Part shown: positions 1 to 7,541 of the stretch, one piece after another
Numbering within the stretch: position 1 is the first letter of the stretch
Layout: each line of letters begins with the position of its first letter
NCBI GenBank assembly: GCA_928721565.1
Contig: OV788638.1
Span: 496,001 to 560,000, forward strand
From: an uncultured Clostridia bacterium
GTDB lineage: Bacteria; Bacillota; Clostridia; TANB77; CAG-508
Direction of reading: 5' to 3'
Length of the DNA stretch: 64,000 bases
Translations under genes and position numbers: made by a program
The notes under the pieces: model-generated
Databases searched by the model: none
What the model was told of the DNA's origin: nothing
The model's input: only the letters and a program-made list of their open reading frames with translations

Positions 1-90
1 TACTTGCCAAAATTAATTTCTGGAAACTACAGAAAAAAAGCTCCAAATCAAGAATAGTTCGAATTGATTTAATATATAGTTTTAAGACAC

Positions 91-120
91 AAAAAAGATT
101 CCTCAATAGGAATCTTTTTT
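91..120. terminator. Bidirectional rho-independent terminator
   Basis: A-run, then a perfect 9-bp stem (AAAGATTCC/GGAATCTTT) with a short TCAA-type loop and a T-run. It has terminator form on both strands and lies just past the stop codon of the minus-strand reductase at 122-835, so it probably ends that gene and whatever lies to the left of the window. Confidence 0.8.
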
Positions 121-121
121 A

Positions 122-835
122 TTATCTTATCACCCAACCACCATTAATCGAAATAATTTGGCCAGTTGTATAATTATCATCTATAAGCCATTCTATGCAC
201 TTAGCCACATCTATTGTTTTTCCAATTCTTTCAAGCGGAATTTCCTGTTCAATATCTTTAATCTCCTGTTCAGACAAATTTTTATTCATGTCTGTATCAA
301 TTATACCTGGAGCAATCGAATTAATTCTTATATGAGATGGGCCTAATTCTTTCGCCAGCGATTTTGTCAATGCATCAATTCCGGCCTTACTTATCGAATA
401 TATAGACTCACAAGAAGCACCAACCAATCCCCATATAGATGATATATTTACTATACAACCACTTTTTCTAGAAATCATATTAGGTAAAACTTCTTGTATA
501 GTGCAAAAAGCTGAATATAAATTATTATCAATCATTTTTTTCCAATCTTCATCAGTCACGTCAAGAAAAACCTTTTCCTCTGCAATTCCAGCATTATTAA
601 TAAGCACATCAATCTTTCCATATTTCTGAACTATATATTGAATCATCTCATGGGCCTGTTCTCTTTTAGAAACATCTGCTTTATATATATCTATATTACT
701 ATTTTGTTCTTGTAAATTACGGGCAAGTTCATCTGATCTATTATAATTAGCAATCACTCTATTTCCCTTTTCTGCCAATCTCATTGCAATTTCTCTTCCT
801 ATTCCTCTTGATGCTCCTGTAACCAATACAACCAT
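122..835 (-). CDS. SDR-family oxidoreductase, FabG-like
   Basis: A short-chain dehydrogenase/reductase of about 237 residues. The N-terminal TGASRGIG motif binds NAD(P), the NNAG motif is present, and the catalytic Ser-Tyr-Lys set is seen as NISS followed by YSISK. The C-terminal part (PLxRIG...GQIISINGGW) is typical of FabG/3-oxoacyl-ACP reductase relatives. I place the start at 835 because AGGAGGA lies seven bases upstream and the TGASRG fold begins right after this Met. A longer frame to 916 would translate through the repeated GGACCGGTT motifs and is not convincing. It stands alone with no fatty-acid genes around it, so FabG itself is not proven; a general SDR of unknown substrate is equally possible. 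Confidence 0.88.
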   Translation of the reverse strand: MVVLVTGASRGIGREIAMRLAEKGNRVIANYNRSDELARNLQEQNSNIDIYKADVSKREQAHEMIQYIVQKYGKIDVLINNAGIAEEKVFLDVTDEDWKKMIDNNLYSAFCTIQEVLPNMISRKSGCIVNISSIWGLVGASCESIYSISKAGIDALTKSLAKELGPSHIRINSIAPGIIDTDMNKNLSEQEIKDIEQEIPLERIGKTIDVAKCIEWLIDDNYTTGQIISINGGWVIR

Positions 836-852
836 TTCATTCCTCCTAATTC

Positions 853-949
853 TGTTCATTTGGGACCGGTTCTCTTTTGACCAATGTTCATTTAGGACCG
901 GTTCTTCGCTGACCACTTTTATGTAACCTGTTCATTTGGGACCGGTTCT
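853..949. repeat. Three copies of a GGACCGGTT-type motif, possible IS end relic
   Basis: The motif TTCATTTRGGACCGGTTCT occurs at about 855-873, 887-905 and 931-949, each followed some 4-5 bases later by TGACC or TGATC. A fourth copy sits at 4891-4908 inside T4SS locus 1. Multiple copies of a terminal motif are typical of IS21-type ends, so this may be the relic of a lost element. That assignment is inference; only the repeats are seen. Confidence 0.5.
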
Positions 950-973
950 TAAATGATCAAATGATTAATTAAA

Positions 974-1014
974 ATAAAAAAGCCAGTAATCAAGCTTTTC
1001 GCAAAACTACTGAC
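974..1014 (-). terminator. Terminator of the Lys-Glu-Thr tRNA unit
   Basis: On the minus strand, just past the CCA of tRNA-Thr, GTCAGTA pairs with TACTGGC (one G-U) and is followed by TTTTTTATTTT. Position and form fit the end of the tRNA transcript. Confidence 0.75.
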
Positions 1015-1018
1015 AATT

Positions 1019-1095
1019 TGGAGCCACTTCTCAGATTCGAACTGAGGACCCCCGCATTACAAGTGCGGTGCTCTGGCCAACTGAGCTAAAGTGGC
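1019..1095 (-). tRNA. tRNA-Thr (anticodon TGT)
   Basis: The minus strand begins GCCACTT and ends AAGTGGC-T-CCA. The anticodon stem CCGCA/TGCGG encloses loop CTTGTAA. The D and T arms (GTTCGAATC) are recognisable and CCA is encoded. It is the last of three tRNAs transcribed together. Confidence 0.97.
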
Positions 1096-1099
1096 GTTG

Positions 1100-1174
1100 T
1101 GGTGACCCCGACGGGAATCGAACCCATGACTCCGCCGTGAAAGGGCGGTGTCTTAACCTCTTGACCACGGGGCC
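1100..1174 (-). tRNA. tRNA-Glu (anticodon TTC)
   Basis: Acceptor GGCCCCG pairs with CGGGGTC, anticodon stem CCGCC/GGCGG encloses loop CTTTCAC, the T arm has GTTCGATTC and CCA is encoded. It lies five bases before tRNA-Thr on the minus strand. Confidence 0.97.
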
Positions 1175-1183
1175 ATAATATAG

Positions 1184-1222
1184 AGAATTCTAATTTTTAC
1201 AAATTAGAATTCTTCTTTTTTT
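1184..1222. terminator. 13-bp hairpin between tRNA-Lys and tRNA-Glu
   Basis: AGAATTCTAATTT pairs perfectly with AAATTAGAATTCT around a four-base loop. The T-run follows it only on the plus strand, so it could stop antisense reads into tRNA-Lys. In the tRNA transcript (minus strand) it would be a processing stem rather than a terminator. Confidence 0.5.
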
Positions 1223-1297
1223 GGTGAGCTATCCGCGACTCGAACGCGGGACAACTTGATTAAAAGTCAAGTGCTCTACCACCTGAGCTAATAGCCC
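1222..1297 (-). tRNA. tRNA-Lys (anticodon TTT)
   Basis: Acceptor GGGCTAT pairs with ATAGCTC, anticodon stem CTTGA/TCAAG encloses CTTTTAA, and CCA is encoded. It is the first tRNA of the unit, downstream of a strong promoter at 1326-1354. Confidence 0.97.
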
Positions 1298-1325
1298 GTA
1301 TGCATGTACTGCACAACGCTTTTAT

Positions 1326-1354
1326 ATATTACACTATTTTTTTGCAATTGTCAA
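1326..1354 (-). promoter_or_regulatory. Sigma-A type promoter of the tRNA unit
   Basis: On the minus strand: TTGACA (1354-1349), 17-base spacer, TAATAT (1331-1326), about 22 bases before the predicted start of the tRNA-Lys transcript. Near-consensus. Confidence 0.8.
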
Positions 1355-1447
1355 TACATTTTTAAAAAAATTTTAATTTTTTTTTATTTTTTGTTTTTTA
1401 TAATATTTTTTTATTACTATAAAACAAATTTTGTTAAATTTTATACT

Positions 1448-1633
1448 TTATGCATTTAGTTTTGCTACAACTTCTTCTACATCTATCCCATGAACTTCAC
1501 ATGCTTCTTCTAAAGTTTCCATTTGAGATGCAGGGCATCCTAAACAATGCATTCCGCATTCCATCAAAATTTCAGCTTTTTCTGGAGCTACTTGTAATAT
1601 TTCTCCAATTTTTGTATCTTTATTAAATTTCAT
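1448..1633 (-). CDS. DUF1858 domain protein (redox-disulfide type)
   Basis: A 61-residue protein that is a single DUF1858 domain: N-terminal MKFNKDTKIGEIL, then ECGMHCLGCPAS with a CxxC pair, and a short helical end (EEACEVHGIDVEEVV). Such domains occur as small stand-alone proteins in anaerobes and are associated with redox or hybrid-cluster proteins; the exact role is unknown. The start has AAGGATGGGTG upstream. It stands alone between the tRNAs and the T4SS locus. Confidence 0.85.
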   Translation of the reverse strand: MKFNKDTKIGEILQVAPEKAEILMECGMHCLGCPASQMETLEEACEVHGIDVEEVVAKLNA

Positions 1634-1721
1634 TTTGCACCCATCCTTATATATATTTAGGTTTTTTATGGATTCACCTATAAACCTATTTAATATTTTA
1701 CCATAAAATTTAAAAAAAGTA

Positions 1722-1750
1722 TAGACAAATTTAAAAATTTGTTGTATTAT
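1722..1750 (+). promoter_or_regulatory. Promoter of T4SS locus 1, part A
   Basis: TAGACA (1722-1727), 17-base spacer, TATTAT (1745-1750). The start point would be near 1757, downstream of the TTG codon at 1739. That argues for the ATG at 1784 as the start of the first gene. Confidence 0.6.
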
Positions 1751-1783
1751 GTTTATCGAAAAGGCGGTGATAATTTTAAAATC

Positions 1784-1942
1784 ATGACTTTCAGTACATT
1801 AATTAATATATTTTTTATCATTTATATTATTAGTTTTTTAATTACTTTATATTCAATTTATACATTTTTTGATATAAAATTATTTCATAATTTACAAGGT
1901 TCTAAATTAATAATCAAACAAAAAACAGACAAACAGGAGTGA
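1784..1942 (+). CDS. Small membrane protein at head of T4SS locus 1
   Basis: About 52 residues with one or two hydrophobic helices (INIFFIIYIISFLITLYSI) and a basic, hydrophilic tail. I do not recognise the family. A frame open from TTG at 1739 would start upstream of the likely transcription start, so ATG 1784 is preferred, although the SD-like AAGGCGGTGAT lies unusually far upstream (13-15 bases). Its stop overlaps the beginning of the VirD4-like frame, so the two are translationally coupled or nearly so. The position directly before the coupling protein suggests a T4SS accessory membrane protein. Confidence 0.55.
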   Translation: MTFSTLINIFFIIYIISFLITLYSIYTFFDIKLFHNLQGSKLIIKQKTDKQE

Positions 1943-3624
1943 TAATTATTAAACATTTTATTTGTAATCTTATTTTATTAATACTTATTCTATTATGTTC
2001 TTATCAATTGTTTATTCCTTTATATCAAGCAGAAGAAGTTATTGTTTCTTTTGGATTAAATCCATCAGATATTTGTTATGATAATCCCTTACTTTGGAAA
2101 TATTTAAAAATAAGTTTCATATTTTTTTACATATTTTCTAATTTTATTATTCTAAATTCTCTAATTTCAAGATTTCATATATTTCCTCCTAATCAAAAAC
2201 AGAGTTTCCAACAGTTGCAAAATTCATCCTCTTTAAAATTATTAATAGGAAAAAATATGACTTCAAACCAAAAAATTTATTTGCCAGAATCAGGATTATA
2301 TCAAAACTTTTTAATAACCGGAACAATTGGTACAGGAAAAACAAGTTCTGCCATGTACCCTTTTACAGAACAATTTATAAGATTTAATTCATTAAATCCT
2401 AATAAAAAGCTTGGCATTTTGATATTAGATGTAAAAGGAAATTATTTCAAACAAGTTAAACAATTTGCAAAACAAAATCATTTAGAAAAAGATATAATTG
2501 AAATAGGCTTAAATTCAAAAATCCGTTATAATCCATTGCACAAACCTAATTTGAATCCAATTGTATTGGCAAATAGGTTAAAAACTATTTTATTATTATT
2601 TTCTGAAAATAATTCTGAATCATTTTGGCTTGATAAAGCAGAACAAGTTTTAGCAGAATGTATAAAACTGTGTAGACTATATAATAACGGCTATGTGACT
2701 TTTATAGAAATACACAAATTAATAACAGAACCAGATTACTATAAATCTAAAATTGAAAAATTAAAAAAACTATTTTATAAATCGACTTTCAGTTATAAAG
2801 AAATTTATGAATTAAATACCGCCTTAGAATTTTTCGAAAAAGAATTTAAGTCCTTAGATCCTAGAACTTTAGCAATTTTAAAAGCAGAAATATCTAGAAT
2901 AACTAATATTTTTATTTCAGATTATAAAGTTTCTAAAATATTTTGCCCTAATAAAGATGAACTAAATTTTAAGGGATTCTCCTCAGTGCTTCAAAAAGGA
3001 AAAATTGTTGTTTTAAATATGAATATTGCAGAATATAAAAATTTATCAAAAATAATTGCAGCTTATTTAAAATTAGATTTTCAGTCAGAAGTAATGTACA
3101 GCTTATCACATTCTAAAGTAAAACCTTCTGTTTTTATTTGTGATGAATATGCAGAATATGTAACTAAAACAGATGCAGATTTTTTTGCCATTAGTCGTGA
3201 AGCCAAGTGCATTAATATTGTATCAACACAAAGCTACTCTTCCCTAAAGAACTCATTAAAGGACGAGTCTTCTGTAAAAGTAATCATACAAAATTTAATT
3301 AATAAAATATGGTTTAGAACTGACGATATTTTTACTATTGAAGAAGCTCAAAAACAATTAGGAAAAGAAGAAAAAAAGCTTATTTCTAAAAGTATTTCTG
3401 AAAGTGCTAAAGAAACCAAATTTAGTTATATTACAAATTCTTTAAATTCAAAAAATTCTAGTATCACAGAAAGTCTTAACACTTATACCCAAAAAGACTT
3501 TATTTATGATACAAATTTTTTTACACAAGATTTGGAAACATTCTCATCACTTGTCTTCTTATCAGATGGTTCTAGAATATTAAAACCTTCAAAATTGAGG
3601 ATGCTTCCTTATTTTAAAAATTAA
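1939..3624 (+). CDS. VirD4/TraG-like T4SS coupling protein, start codon unclear
   Basis: A 550-560 residue ATPase of the VirD4 coupling-protein family, which hands DNA-protein substrates to a type IV secretion channel. Two N-terminal membrane helices (about residues 5-25 and 55-77) precede a Walker A motif, GTIGTGKTS, near residue 130 and a Walker B, VFICDEYAEY, near 400; the STQSYSSL segment follows. The start is odd. GTG at 1939 overlaps the SD (AGGAG, 1935-1939) and cannot be served by it. Five or eight bases after AGGAG only ATT codons stand in frame (1945, 1948). Either AUU initiates or the start has mutated. It is followed by VirB2-, VirB6- and PrgI-like genes in the order known from Tn1549-type conjugative elements, but no relaxase is nearby. 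Confidence 0.85.
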   Translation: MIIIKHFICNLILLILILLCSYQLFIPLYQAEEVIVSFGLNPSDICYDNPLLWKYLKISFIFFYIFSNFIILNSLISRFHIFPPNQKQSFQQLQNSSSLKLLIGKNMTSNQKIYLPESGLYQNFLITGTIGTGKTSSAMYPFTEQFIRFNSLNPNKKLGILILDVKGNYFKQVKQFAKQNHLEKDIIEIGLNSKIRYNPLHKPNLNPIVLANRLKTILLLFSENNSESFWLDKAEQVLAECIKLCRLYNNGYVTFIEIHKLITEPDYYKSKIEKLKKLFYKSTFSYKEIYELNTALEFFEKEFKSLDPRTLAILKAEISRITNIFISDYKVSKIFCPNKDELNFKGFSSVLQKGKIVVLNMNIAEYKNLSKIIAAYLKLDFQSEVMYSLSHSKVKPSVFICDEYAEYVTKTDADFFAISREAKCINIVSTQSYSSLKNSLKDESSVKVIIQNLINKIWFRTDDIFTIEEAQKQLGKEEKKLISKSISESAKETKFSYITNSLNSKNSSITESLNTYTQKDFIYDTNFFTQDLETFSSLVFLSDGSRILKPSKLRMLPYFKN

Positions 3625-3672
3625 GTTTTATAGGTTTCTTAAAAACCTAAATTTTTAGCAAGGATGGTTTAT

Positions 3673-3990
3673 ATGAAAAAATTATTTTATATTGTAGCTT
3701 TAACTGCATTTTTTATATTAATGTTCTCTACAACTGTTTTTGGTGCAACACCTAAATTAGTAAATAAATTAAATGATGCTTTTGAAGATATAGAAGGTTG
3801 GATTATAAAGATTTCTACACCAGCTGCGGCCGTAGCAGTCTGTACTGGTGCACTTATGAGAAAATTCAGTTTAGGAGATGAAGAAAAAATTAGAACAGGA
3901 AAAAAATTGATTACAGGTTCATTATTTTCTTATGGTTTTATTTTAGCTATAGATCTAGTGTTATCTGCAATTCAATCATTAATTGGATAG
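3673..3990 (+). CDS. VirB2/Maff2-like small membrane protein of T4SS locus 1
   Basis: About 105 residues: a signal peptide-like start (MKKLFYIVALTAFFILMFSTTVFGA), a short soluble part, then two hydrophobic helices. This is the build of the small VirB2/Maff2-type proteins that sit between VirD4 and VirB6 in Gram-positive conjugative elements. The start at 3673 is chosen over ATG 3664 because the SD (AAGGA) is properly spaced only from 3673. It ends eight bases before the VirB6-like gene. Confidence 0.72.
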   Translation: MKKLFYIVALTAFFILMFSTTVFGATPKLVNKLNDAFEDIEGWIIKISTPAAAVAVCTGALMRKFSLGDEEKIRTGKKLITGSLFSYGFILAIDLVLSAIQSLIG

Positions 3991-3998
3991 GTGATTAA

Positions 3999-4877
3999 AT
4001 GGAAAATAATTCAAATATCACAACAAATATAATTGAAGCCATTAACACTATTTTAGGCAATTTATTTTCTTCCATAGATAATAATGTCTACTCAATTCTT
4101 GATGATATAACCTTTATAAATTCAGACATAATTACAGATTCATATTTTGAAAAAATATTAGGTACGTCTACATCTAATGGAATTTTATTAATTTCAAATT
4201 CTTTACTTTTTGGTTTCTTATTATATTATTCAATTAAATATTTATTTTCTTATTTTACATATCAACAAATTGAACGTCCTCAGCAATTTTTTATAAAAAT
4301 AGTTATTTGGGGAATTTGTATTAATTTCTCTTATTTCTTTGTTGAGCAAATATTGAATATAGTTTCAAATATTTCACTTGCAATACGCGGAATTGGAGAA
4401 GATTTATTCCACAAAAGTATTTGTTTTTCTGAATTAATTTTAGAATTAAATAATAGCATTTCTATAGACTCAGCTTCTCTTGATGTATTTTCTCTAGATG
4501 GTATTATAAAAGCATCTTTAACAATGTCTTTATTAAATCTAGTTTTTACTTATTCATTTAGATATATAATGATAAAACTTTTTATTTTACTTACACCTTT
4601 TGCCTTTTTATCATTAATATTAGAAAATACATCTTGGTTTTTTAAAGCTTGGAGCAGAAATTTATTTTCGCTTTTATTTATACAAATTATTGTTTCAATT
4701 GTATTATTAATTTTATTTTCTATGGATTACTCTTCTAATAATTTAATGACTAAATTTATATATATTGGAGCAATTTATGCTCTGGTAAAATCTAATTCTT
4801 TTGTACGTGATTTTATTGGTGGAGTTTCCACAACTTTTACTCAAAATGTGGAAAACATCTTCAAAAAAGTGCATTAA
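3999..4877 (+). CDS. VirB6/TrbL-like polytopic membrane protein of T4SS locus 1
   Basis: 292 residues with about six membrane segments (for example GILLISNSLLFGFLLYYSI, FFIKIVIWGICINFSYFF, LFILLTPFAFLSLIL and LLFIQIIVSIVLLILF). Position after the VirB2-like gene and before a PrgI-like gene, plus the FTPFAFL-like central segment, point to the VirB6/TrbL channel component. AGGTGAT precedes the ATG. The homologue in locus 2 is over three times longer. Confidence 0.72.
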   Translation: MENNSNITTNIIEAINTILGNLFSSIDNNVYSILDDITFINSDIITDSYFEKILGTSTSNGILLISNSLLFGFLLYYSIKYLFSYFTYQQIERPQQFFIKIVIWGICINFSYFFVEQILNIVSNISLAIRGIGEDLFHKSICFSELILELNNSISIDSASLDVFSLDGIIKASLTMSLLNLVFTYSFRYIMIKLFILLTPFAFLSLILENTSWFFKAWSRNLFSLLFIQIIVSIVLLILFSMDYSSNNLMTKFIYIGAIYALVKSNSFVRDFIGGVSTTFTQNVENIFKKVH

Positions 4878-4888
4878 TTAAATTATAG

Positions 4889-4918
4889 GGTCATTTAGGA
4901 CCGGTTCTTTTTTGACCC
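4889..4918. repeat. Fourth GGACCGGTT motif, within GGGTCA/TGACCC arms
   Basis: TCATTTAGGACCGGTTCT at 4891-4908 matches the three copies at 853-949. Here it is enclosed by an inverted repeat, GGGTCA ... TGACCC, between two T4SS genes. It could be an excision scar of an IS-like element; inference. Confidence 0.45.
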
Positions 4919-4932
4919 AGAAAGGAGTTTTT

Positions 4933-5217
4933 ATGAAATTTATATTTCCACAAAATTATAATTTTAAAAATAAAATTTTTGGTATTATTGATTATTCTAC
5001 TGCTTTTTTTAATATTTTGTGGTATGTTATCGTTTTTGGAATTCTTCATTTATTTATAAGAAATTGGAATATTAAAATTTTCTTATTCATATCTTCTTGT
5101 TTTCCTCTAACTATATTTAGTATTGTTGGTTTTAATGGCGAACCTGTTATTTATGTGTTAGGTTATATTCTCAGATATCTTCTTCGCCCTAAGTTATATC
5201 TATTTAAAAAATATTAA
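4933..5217 (+). CDS. PrgI/VirB3-like protein of T4SS locus 1
   Basis: 94 residues. An N-terminal FIFPQNYNFKNKIFG segment, two closely spaced membrane helices and a short basic end (LRPKLYLFKKY) fit the PrgI/VirB3 type, which anchors VirB4 at the membrane. A good SD (AAAGGAG) precedes ATG 4933. The stop codon lies inside the left target duplication of the neighbouring insertion sequence, so the IS landed right behind this gene. In related clusters VirB4 follows here; in this genome VirB4 is 7 kb away on the other strand. Confidence 0.65.
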   Translation: MKFIFPQNYNFKNKIFGIIDYSTAFFNILWYVIVFGILHLFIRNWNIKIFLFISSCFPLTIFSIVGFNGEPVIYVLGYILRYLLRPKLYLFKKY

Positions 5218-5231
5218 ATTTCATCCTTATT
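5206..5231. repeat. Left 26-bp target duplication of IS copy 1
   Basis: 26 bases identical to 6346-6371, directly flanking the insertion sequence. The tract begins with six A and ends CATCCTTATT. One T separates it from the inverted-repeat end ATAGGTTT. Confidence 0.9.
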
Positions 5232-6345
5232 TATAGGTTTACAATAGATATGTCACACTAAAGAGTAAAAAAAGGAAATACCAATATGATATAATGTTTT
5301 TACCACAAAACTAATATCGAAAGAAGGTATTTCCTATGAATAGTATAACACAAGATATAATATTTAAGCAATCAGTTGTAGAATATTCATTAAAACACGG
5401 AGTGACAGAAGCAGCGAAAAGATATAAACAGCATAGAAAAACAATATATAGATGGAGAGAAAAATATGATGGAAGTAGAAAATCATTAGTGAATAAATCA
5501 AGAAGACCACATTCACACCCAAATCAACATACACAGGAAGAAATAAAAATGATAAAGAAATATAAAGCTCAAAACCCAGACGCAGGGTTAGTGGTATTGT
5601 GGATAAAATTGATGAGAAACGGATATACAAGGCAAATAACGAGTTTGTATAGGGTGATGCAAAGACTAGGAATATATAAAAAAGCACCAAGTAAAAAGAA
5701 AAAATATGAACCAAAACCATATCAGAAAATGAGTCATCCAGGAGAAAGAATACAAATAGATGTAAAATATGTGCCACAGAAATGTATGTCAAATGAATTG
5801 AAAGAGCTAGAAGAGAAATATTATCAATATACAGCAATAGATGAGTATACAAGGCAGAGAGTATTATGGGCTAGCAAAGAACATAGTACCTATGCATCAA
5901 CACAATTTTTAGAAATAATAATAAAGAAATTCAAATATAAAATAGAATGTATACAAACAGACAATGGATTTGAATTTACAAATAGACTAAATTCGAGAAA
6001 AGCAAAAGAGAAGACAAGGTTTGAAAAGAGAATGGAAGAAATGGGAATAGAGCATAAACTAATAAAACCAAGGACACCAAGACATAACGGAAAAGTAGAA
6101 AGAAGTCATAGAAAGGATCAAGAAAGATTTTATTACAAGAGAATATTTGTAAGTTTTGAAGATTTTAAAGAAAAATTAAGGCATTGGTCAAGAGAGTATA
6201 ATAACTTTCCAATGAAACCATTAGGATGGAAAAGTCCAAATGAGAAATATGAGGAATTTCAAGCATTGTAGAGCCAACATATCATATTTGGTATACGAAA
6301 CACTAGATTCATCAATAAAGTGTGACATATGTTTGACAAACCTAC
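5232..6345 (+). mobile_element. Insertion sequence copy 1, IS481-like
   Basis: About 1.11 kb with imperfect terminal inverted repeats: the left end ATAGGTTT...ATATGTCACACT faces the right end AGTGTGACATATG...AAACCTAC. It contains one transposase gene and is flanked by a 26-bp direct repeat. The same end sequences bound the copy at 22.3-23.4 kb. It lies between the PrgI-like gene and the DnaD-like gene. Confidence 0.9.
5336..6271 (+). CDS. DDE transposase, IS481-like
   Basis: 311 residues: an N-terminal helix-turn-helix (GVTEAAKRYKQHRKTIYRW), a linker rich in basic residues (KSRRPHSHPNQHT), then an rve/integrase catalytic core with the DDE triad as QIDVKYVP, QTDNGFEFTN and NGKVERSHRKDQE. All three acidic residues are present, so it may be active. 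SD AAGAAGG precedes the ATG. The family label IS481 is by domain layout; an unclassified relative is possible. It is clearly homologous along its whole length to the transposase at 22369-23334 but not identical. Confidence 0.9.
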   Translation: MNSITQDIIFKQSVVEYSLKHGVTEAAKRYKQHRKTIYRWREKYDGSRKSLVNKSRRPHSHPNQHTQEEIKMIKKYKAQNPDAGLVVLWIKLMRNGYTRQITSLYRVMQRLGIYKKAPSKKKKYEPKPYQKMSHPGERIQIDVKYVPQKCMSNELKELEEKYYQYTAIDEYTRQRVLWASKEHSTYASTQFLEIIIKKFKYKIECIQTDNGFEFTNRLNSRKAKEKTRFEKRMEEMGIEHKLIKPRTPRHNGKVERSHRKDQERFYYKRIFVSFEDFKEKLRHWSREYNNFPMKPLGWKSPNEKYEEFQAL

Positions 6346-6371
6346 AAAAAATATTAAATTTCATCCTTATT
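6346..6371. repeat. Right 26-bp target duplication of IS copy 1
   Basis: Exact copy of 5206-5231, starting at the base after the right inverted repeat (AAACCTAC). Confidence 0.9.
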
Positions 6372-6485
6372 CTACTTGATTTTTTCTCCCAAATTATATA
6401 TAATTCTTTTTAGTTTATGGGGGAAATAGTTTAGATTTTATAAACATTCTAAATTATATTCGTTCCTTTAGGGGGGAATGAGAAA

Positions 6486-7541
6486 ATGAAGTTAGAACAA
6501 TCTGAAATACCATTATTATTCTCAGAGACAATTGTTCCAGACATCTTTTTTGCAGAATATTTATCACAAATGCCATCAAATAGTGTAAAGATTTATTTAT
6601 ATATGATATTTTTATCAAAATATAAAAAAGATATAAAATTAAATGATTTATCAAAAAAATTAGCATTACCTTTAAAAGAAATAAATGATGCTATTTCTTA
6701 TTTGGAATCAAATGATTTAATTATAAAGAAAACCACTGGTTATATTGTAGTAAATTTGCAAGAACAAACACTTAATAAATTGTATAAACCAAATTTAACA
6801 GCATCACCAGAAAAGGTTGCAGATGTTGCCAAAAATAAAGCTCGTGCAAAAGTTATAGATCATATTAATAATGCATATTTTCAAGGAATTATGGGTCCAT
6901 CTTGGTATAATGACATTGATTTATGGTTTACAAAGTATAACTTTGATGACCAAGTTATGATAGCACTATTTGATTACTGTTTTAAGCGTTCAGCACTTCA
7001 TAAGAAATATGTTCAAACAGTTGCAGAAGCTTGGGGAAATAACAAAATCGAGACATGGAATGATTTAGATTTGTACTACCAAAAACAAGAAAAATTAGTA
7101 AAAATAAAAAGAACTATCGCCAAAAAGCTTGGCAAGCAATCTCTTACTCAATATGAAGAAGCTTATATTGAAAAATGGGTAATTGATTTCGGATATGACT
7201 TAAACATAATCGAAATTGCTTTAAAAAGAACTGTTTTCAAATCTAATCCAACATTTGAATATTTCAATAATATAATTACTGATTGGCATGATAGAAATTT
7301 AAAAACACCAAATGAAATTCTTGCATTTATAGAGCAGCGCAATAAACAAAAGAAAGATACAAAAAAATTAGAAAAACAAGTTGCAAAAGCTTCTTTTGAT
7401 CAAAGACAATATGATAATTTAGCATTTTTATATGCTAATTCTGGAATTTCTCAATCAGATTTTCCAAATAATTCAAATTCTAATGACTCAAAAGTCTCTG
7501 CCTCTTCTTTTTCTAACATAAAAGGAGATATAAATGTCTAA
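6486..7541 (+). CDS. dnaD: DnaD/DnaB-like primosome protein
   Basis: 351 residues. An N-terminal winged-helix part (about 30-95: VKIYLYMIFLSKYKKDIKLNDLSKKLALPLKEINDAI) is followed by two DnaD/DDBH2-type helical repeats; the second ends DLNIIEIALKRT...FEYFNNIITDWHDRNLKTPNEI, the hallmark of the family. Such proteins load the replicative helicase together with a DnaI/DnaC ATPase, whose gene overlaps this one by eight bases. The C-terminal 60 residues are Ser/Asn-rich and probably disordered. This pair beside the origin is known from clostridial chromosomes, so I read it as the chromosomal primosome rather than part of a mobile element; conjugative elements also carry similar pairs. Confidence 0.82.
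   Translation: MKLEQSEIPLLFSETIVPDIFFAEYLSQMPSNSVKIYLYMIFLSKYKKDIKLNDLSKKLALPLKEINDAISYLESNDLIIKKTTGYIVVNLQEQTLNKLYKPNLTASPEKVADVAKNKARAKVIDHINNAYFQGIMGPSWYNDIDLWFTKYNFDDQVMIALFDYCFKRSALHKKYVQTVAEAWGNNKIETWNDLDLYYQKQEKLVKIKRTIAKKLGKQSLTQYEEAYIEKWVIDFGYDLNIIEIALKRTVFKSNPTFEYFNNIITDWHDRNLKTPNEILAFIEQRNKQKKDTKKLEKQVAKASFDQRQYDNLAFLYANSGISQSDFPNNSNSNDSKVSASSFSNIKGDINV

Noticed and set aside
122..916. Longer SDR reading frame starting at 916
   Set aside because: It translates through the GGACCGGTT repeats; the ATG at 835 has a perfect SD and fits the family start.
1019..1297. tRNA attachment site for an integrative element
   Set aside because: I could find no repeated tRNA 3' end nearby and no integrase gene; the same holds for the tRNA-Ser genes before locus 2.
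5364..5852. 162-codon minus-strand frame under the first transposase
   Set aside because: Hydrophobic shadow frame of an A-rich gene; no SD and no family. The same applies to the frame at 22382-22726.
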